Below are positions 59,770 through 64,000 of a stretch of DNA of 64,000 nucleotides, one piece after another. Every line of letters starts with the position of its first letter. The first letter of the stretch is position 1. Made by a program: the position numbers and the translations under genes. Source of the DNA: Archaeoglobaceae archaeon (GTDB taxonomy: Archaea > Halobacteriota > Archaeoglobi > Archaeoglobales > Archaeoglobaceae); contig JALWDS010000037.1 of assembly GCA_027036775.1 (NCBI GenBank), forward strand, positions 1 to 64,000, written 5' to 3'. Under the pieces are notes generated by a model. It had not been told where the DNA came from and searched no databases. It worked only from the letters and a program-made list of their open reading frames with translations.

Positions 59770-60324
59770 TTAGAACAGGAATAAGCTCTCTATCTTCGAT
59801 GCTGTCAGAGCACCAACTCTCTCCCTAAGCTTCTTGGTTATTTCTTTCATCTCTCCAGCCAGTATCGTTTCGCACGGGCATATCAGAGCACATCTCGGAA
59901 CTGGGTCCCTGTAAATCACGTTACCCTTTTCGTCTCTCTCCGGCTCAAAAGGTAGGACGCAGTACGTGCACTTGTCCATCTTACCCTTGCTACCGAAAGC
60001 TCCGCCCTCTGGGAATTGAGGAGCTCCGAAGGGGCAGGCCCAAGCACAGTAGCCACAGCCTATGCACTTGTCCTTGTCAACCAGAACTATTCCGTCTTCC
60101 CTCTTGTAAATTGCTTTAACGGGACAAACCTTCATGCAAGGAGGATCGTTGCAGTGGAGGCACATTATGGGTATATTCAACTGACCCGGCTGACCCTCGT
60201 TTATCGTTACAACCTGAATTCTGTTCACACCTTTGGGTGTCTTGTTGTAGTTCTTGCATATCGCCATGCATCCCTTACACTTTATACAGAGATTGTGATG
60301 AGTATCGACCAAAAATTTCAGCAT
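59770..60324 (-). CDS. fdhB: Formate dehydrogenase Fe-S subunit (FdhB/FdnH-like)
   Basis: 184 residues from ATG 60324 (MLKFLVDTHHNLCIKCKGCM), preceded by GAGGTGG. Four Cys clusters for [4Fe-4S]: CIKCKGCMAICK, CLHCNDPPCMKVCP, CIGCGYCAWACP, and CTYC...CALICPCE, the four-cluster ferredoxin layout of FdnH/DmsB proteins. No C-terminal membrane helix, so it relies on the other subunits for anchoring. Probably exported together with FdhA. Confidence 0.9.
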   Translation of the reverse strand: MLKFLVDTHHNLCIKCKGCMAICKNYNKTPKGVNRIQVVTINEGQPGQLNIPIMCLHCNDPPCMKVCPVKAIYKREDGIVLVDKDKCIGCGYCAWACPFGAPQFPEGGAFGSKGKMDKCTYCVLPFEPERDEKGNVIYRDPVPRCALICPCETILAGEMKEITKKLRERVGALTASKIESLFLF

Positions 60325-60334
60325 GTGCACCACC

Positions 60335-63205
60335 TCATTCCATAACCTTCATCTTCCTTAACTCCGCCTTCAACTTCTCTATCTTGCTCCTGTATTGACT
60401 CAGGAACTCCTGCAACTTGTCCGCCCTAACCACATTGCATATTCCCGACTTCGTAGCCTGCATCTGCGTCTCCGGATCCCATCCCGGTGGGTTGACTATG
60501 TTACACGAATCGCCGTAAACTATGGGTCTCGTGTCCATGTCGTTCGTCACTGGGAATCTGTCCAAGTAGGGTTTGCCCTGGAACTGACCTGCCCAGTGGA
60601 AAGGAGTGAACACCAACCACTCTGGAACCGAAGGAGTTACCCTCGCCTTGACAATTATGTAAGCTGGAGTGTCGTCGTATTCCAAGCTTCTCGGTGAAAC
60701 GACTGCAACCAAATCGCCGTCCCTTATTCCCCTCTCCATGGCGGTCTTCGGATTTATCTCCACATACATCTCGGGCTGTAACTCCGCTAATATCGGATTG
60801 CTCCTCGTTTCCGCCCCTCCACCCATGTGCTCTACCTGCCTACCAGATGTCCAAACGAGCGGGAATATGTCGACGACGTTTGCCTTTAACCAGGCTATTT
60901 GCCAACTCCTTCCCTTTATCTTAACTCTGAAGTGGAACTTTCCATACTTCTCGTCCTCGTAAGTCGGATACCTGCTGACGAGGTCCAAGCGCGGTGAGTA
61001 TATCGGCTCTCTTATCTTCGGCAGTGGGTCTTTCATGTTCCAAGCGTAGAACCTCGCCCTACCCCTACCAGATGGTAGCATGTTCTTGTCGAGATACTCT
61101 TCGAAGGTTTCACCTATCGCAAACAACCACTTGACGCCGTTGACGTATATCTCGTTCTGAGGATTGACACCGCTCAAAAGCGATTTTCCATCTGGAGCCT
61201 TCGGACCCCACTTGACTCTGAAGTCGTGGCCTCCCTCCCACACAGGTATGTCGTCCCTATACAGGATGGGAGTTCCGGGGTGCTTGTCGTTCCAGCATGG
61301 CCAGGGCAATCCCCAGTATTCACCCTTGCAGGGCCCTCCGTAAGACCTACAATCCTCCTCGCTGAACGTGTAGTCATATTCTTGCTGTCTCTTTATCCTC
61401 CAGCTCTTCTGTCCGAGCATTCCTATCGATATGCACCCAACCATTACCTCCTTGTCCCAAACCTCTTCTGGCCTAATCTCCTCCGGACTTTTACCACCGA
61501 AGTTTGCGGTAAACTTGGCATACAAACCGGGATCGTATTTGTCGAGCTTCTCAACGAGCTTGAACAGAATCCACATGTCCGGTTTCGACTCGTATCTCGG
61601 ATTTACGACCTTGTTCCTCCACTGAATCTGTCTCGCGGAATTAGTAACGAATCCTTCGCTCTCGTATTCCGTGCAAGCCGGTAGAATTATTATACCGTCC
61701 TTTCTCTCGGGTAAAGCTGCAGCCGTTTCAACGAACGGATCGACGACAACCAAAAGCTCCACAGATTCGAAAGCCTCCTTAACGAGCTTCAAGTCACCTA
61801 TGGATGCGGTTGAGTGACCCCACCATATTATCGCCTTTATCGGCGAGGGCTGATCCAACTTCCAGCCGTATTTTTCTGCGGTAGCTCCGACAGCAAACCT
61901 CGACATCGTGAATCCCTTCTTGTGCATCATCTCCTCGCTTGAAAATCTGCTCTTAATCCACTCGTAATCGACGTTCCAAACCCTGCACCAGTGCTTCCAC
62001 GCCTTTTCGCTCAAACCGTAGTAGGCTGGCAGAGAGTGGCTCAGAACGCACATGTCCGTAGCACCTTGGACGTTGTCGTGTCCCCTGAAGGCGTTGACAC
62101 CTCCACCGGGCCTTCCTACACACCCTATCAACAGTTGAAGTATAGCAAAGCTCCTTATGTTTTGAGAACCGGTTACGTGCTGTGTTGCACCCATGGCGTA
62201 TTGAAGGGTTGCCGGCCTGTTTTTAGCCAGAATCTGTGCAACCTTTCTTATGAGGTCTGCTGGAACTCCCGTTATCTTCTCGACGTTCTCTGGGGAGTAA
62301 TCGTCCTTCAAAACCTCCTCCTTGAAGTAATCGAACCCGTAAGTTCTCTTTTCGACGTAATCTGGACAATACCATCCGTTCTTAACGAGTTCGTGGCATA
62401 TGCCCATTATCAGGGCTATATCCGTTCCCGGTCTGAATCTGACGTAAACGTCGCTGACCGCAGCCGTTCTCGAAAATCGAGGATCGCAGGCAATTAGGAC
62501 AGCACCCCTCTCCTTGGCTTTGTATATGTGGTAAAAGCTGACGGGATGGGCCTCAGCTGGATTCGAAAGGAATATTATGGCTCTCGAATTCCTCATGTCG
62601 TTGAAGTTGTTGTTCATGGCACCGTAACCGAAAGTGTTACCCAAACCTGCTACGGTTGTCGAGTGGCATATCCTCGCCTGATGGTCTATGTTGTTCGAAC
62701 CCCAGAAGGCCATGAACTTCCTCTGCAGATAAGCCATCTCCGTGCTCACCTTTGCGGATCCTGCGAAGAACAGGGCATCTGGCCCATACTTCTGCCTTAT
62801 CTCCCAGAGCTTTTTAGCTATGATTTCCAAGGCTTCGTCCCAGCTTATCTTCTCCCACTTTCCGTTCCTCTTTATCATTGGATACTTCAATCTCCTCGGT
62901 GAGTGGACGATGTAGTTGGCAGATGCACCTTTACAACACAGCTTACCTCTGTTTATGGGATTGTTGATCCAAGGCTCCACCCAAAGCCATTGATCGTCTT
63001 TAACGACCGCCAACAAACCGCAACCGACGGCACAACCGGTGCAAATGGTCTTAACAAGCTTGTAACCCTTCTCTTCAAGCTTCTTTTGTTCCTCTTCCGC
63101 CTTCTTGAATATGTCCGCTTTGGCAAACTTTATAAGGCCACTCGCTACGGCCAAGCCAACCGCGGACGTTTTGAGAAAATCCCTCCTCGTCATTTTTAAC
63201 TTCAT
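60335..63205 (-). CDS. fdhA: Formate dehydrogenase catalytic subunit, Tat-exported
   Basis: 956 residues. Tat signal TRRDFLKTSAVGLAVASGLI (6-25); [4Fe-4S] ligands CTGCAVGC (55-62) and Cys90; active-site Cys180 in HQARICHSTTVAGL, where FdnG-type enzymes have Sec or Cys; molybdopterin domain motifs FLSNPAEAHPV, DPRFSRTAAV, and the C-terminal HMGGGAETRSNPILAE. A membrane-associated, outward-facing enzyme that oxidises formate and feeds the cytochrome b. ATG 63205 or 63193 both precede the RR motif. First gene of the operon. Confidence 0.9.
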   Translation of the reverse strand: MKLKMTRRDFLKTSAVGLAVASGLIKFAKADIFKKAEEEQKKLEEKGYKLVKTICTGCAVGCGLLAVVKDDQWLWVEPWINNPINRGKLCCKGASANYIVHSPRRLKYPMIKRNGKWEKISWDEALEIIAKKLWEIRQKYGPDALFFAGSAKVSTEMAYLQRKFMAFWGSNNIDHQARICHSTTVAGLGNTFGYGAMNNNFNDMRNSRAIIFLSNPAEAHPVSFYHIYKAKERGAVLIACDPRFSRTAAVSDVYVRFRPGTDIALIMGICHELVKNGWYCPDYVEKRTYGFDYFKEEVLKDDYSPENVEKITGVPADLIRKVAQILAKNRPATLQYAMGATQHVTGSQNIRSFAILQLLIGCVGRPGGGVNAFRGHDNVQGATDMCVLSHSLPAYYGLSEKAWKHWCRVWNVDYEWIKSRFSSEEMMHKKGFTMSRFAVGATAEKYGWKLDQPSPIKAIIWWGHSTASIGDLKLVKEAFESVELLVVVDPFVETAAALPERKDGIIILPACTEYESEGFVTNSARQIQWRNKVVNPRYESKPDMWILFKLVEKLDKYDPGLYAKFTANFGGKSPEEIRPEEVWDKEVMVGCISIGMLGQKSWRIKRQQEYDYTFSEEDCRSYGGPCKGEYWGLPWPCWNDKHPGTPILYRDDIPVWEGGHDFRVKWGPKAPDGKSLLSGVNPQNEIYVNGVKWLFAIGETFEEYLDKNMLPSGRGRARFYAWNMKDPLPKIREPIYSPRLDLVSRYPTYEDEKYGKFHFRVKIKGRSWQIAWLKANVVDIFPLVWTSGRQVEHMGGGAETRSNPILAELQPEMYVEINPKTAMERGIRDGDLVAVVSPRSLEYDDTPAYIIVKARVTPSVPEWLVFTPFHWAGQFQGKPYLDRFPVTNDMDTRPIVYGDSCNIVNPPGWDPETQMQATKSGICNVVRADKLQEFLSQYRSKIEKLKAELRKMKVME

Positions 63206-63276
63206 TCAGACACCTCCCACGTAACTATTTAAGAATGCAAAAATATAAAATTTTCGATATTTTAAATATTACCGAG

Positions 63277-63292
63277 CGGAAATATTTAAACC
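63277..63292 (+). promoter_or_regulatory. TATA box of the last gene
   Basis: CGGAAATATTTAAACC, about 40 bases before the ATG at 63330. The minus-strand fdh promoter must also lie within this 124-base divergent spacer (63206-63329). Confidence 0.45.
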
Positions 63293-63329
63293 AAAATCCA
63301 TTTAACTTATCCTGCGAGTGGATTAAAGG

Positions 63330-64000
63330 ATGATAGTAACATGTAAGAAGTTGGGTTTCGAAACCGAAGGCAAAGCGGTGAGCTGTGAGGAAGATTTCGA
63401 AGTTGAAGGTTACACGGTATTCACATGTCCCGCTTTATACCATAAGGTGAAGGACAGGGTTGACGAGTATCGGGTTTTAGATTTGAGGGTTTTAAAGGCC
63501 TTCAAAAATCCCGAAAAGGTTGCAAAGTCTGTTTTAGAGAGCGAGAAGGTTCCATTAAACTACGTCTTCGATACCGTTCAGGTTGGGAGGGATGTAGTTT
63601 ACTCTGGAGACAACTTGGAGATAATCGAAGAGTTATCGAGTCACTGCAACCTGACGGTCGTAACCGACAACGAGGAGTTGATCAGAAGGCTTTATCCATA
63701 CGAGGTCAGAGTCGTCAGAGGGAAGGTTAAGGGTATAGAGGGCGAAGTTGGAAACTTCAGAATTTACGTCGATGGTTACGATCTCGTTGAAGGTAGGAGG
63801 GTTGATGTTTTAAGGGCTGGGCAGGTGATATGCAAGGGTTTCAAAGGTGAGGGAATTTACAACGATGACTTTTACGGGGCGTTCAAGGTTCTTTCAAACT
63901 TGGGTGGTTACCTGAAGCTCGTAGCGGTTAAAGTCGATCACGACATCTGTGGGGCTTACAAGAGCGGTTTGAAGGGATGCAACCATTGCCTCAGTTGTCC
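63330..64000 (+). CDS. Fe-S (4Fe-4S) protein, incomplete at window edge
   Basis: Open from ATG 63330 (MIVTCKKLGFETEGKAVSCE) to the end, 223 codons. The first 190 residues are an unknown alpha/beta domain with repeated VVTDNEELIRRLYPYEVRVV-type segments. The last visible part, VKVDHDICGAYKSGLKGCNH followed by CLSC, is the start of a ferredoxin-like cysteine cluster. Divergent from fdhA, so a redox role linked to formate metabolism is possible. Confidence 0.75.
   Translation, partial: MIVTCKKLGFETEGKAVSCEEDFEVEGYTVFTCPALYHKVKDRVDEYRVLDLRVLKAFKNPEKVAKSVLESEKVPLNYVFDTVQVGRDVVYSGDNLEIIEELSSHCNLTVVTDNEELIRRLYPYEVRVVRGKVKGIEGEVGNFRIYVDGYDLVEGRRVDVLRAGQVICKGFKGEGIYNDDFYGAFKVLSNLGGYLKLVAVKVDHDICGAYKSGLKGCNHCLSC

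Overview
The window is from a hyperthermophilic euryarchaeon of the Archaeoglobales (Archaeoglobus/Ferroglobus/Geoglobus type). The evidence is the archaeal exosome-proteasome superoperon (rnp2-psmA-sbds-rrp4-rrp41-rrp42), archaeal r-proteins L7Ae, S28e, L24e and S17e, a replication factor C small subunit, aIF5B/IF2, the nadA-nadX-nadC set with the L-aspartate dehydrogenase first characterised in Archaeoglobus, and leaderless TATA-type promoters. Species cannot be fixed from the sequence alone.

Layout. 1-6.4 kb: a toxin-antitoxin and gene-remnant region holding a frameshifted VapC, an N-terminally truncated nucleotide-sugar dehydrogenase, an AbrB-type VapBC pair and four tandem AF2212-type antitoxin/PIN-toxin cassettes that share promoters and 3' ends. 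6.4-12.9 kb: glycosyltransferases, a methyltransferase, a HEPN/MNT pair, a UPF0175/PIN pair and a fragment of a duplicated glycosyltransferase gene. 12.9-21.1 kb: the exosome/SBDS/proteasome/RNase P superoperon and rfcS, the latter with an intein. A TnpB element and a small non-autonomous relative sit at gene junctions here. A candidate H/ACA sRNA lies at 21.13 kb. 21.2-35.5 kb: housekeeping genes (cation efflux, gatB, an Lrp regulator with an aminotransferase, infB with a second intein, ndk, a second TnpB element, ribosomal proteins, a RecJ-like DHH protein, hisH).

35.5-40 kb: a HAD phosphatase, a third copy of the small element, and the remains of an integrated replicon: a broken orc1/cdc6 gene flanked by iteron-like repeats, parA, and a small ParB-like partner whose peptide repeats are encoded by DNA that recurs upstream of parA. 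40-47.1 kb: a complete type III-A effector set (csm1-csm5) with a CARF-HTH regulator, followed by a three-spacer CRISPR array. No cas6, cas1/cas2 or csm6 is visible. 47.2-51.2 kb: a TatD-like hydrolase, a DUF2148 protein and nadA-nadX-nadC, with tandem palindromes at the nadA start. 51.2-55.07 kb: a graveyard of broken genes (ATPase fragment, nuclease-toxin, EVE, DUF499, tape measure) that ends at tRNA-Gln. It looks like a decayed provirus or defence island. 55.2-64 kb: S17e-dapA, a NifU-like protein, a PhoU/TrkA_C protein and a membrane-bound, Tat-exported formate dehydrogenase operon (fdhA, fdhB, a small membrane protein, cytochrome b). The edge is an incomplete Fe-S protein gene.

The housekeeping genes are intact and tightly packed. 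Almost all damage is in the accessory stretches, where I counted more than ten disrupted genes.
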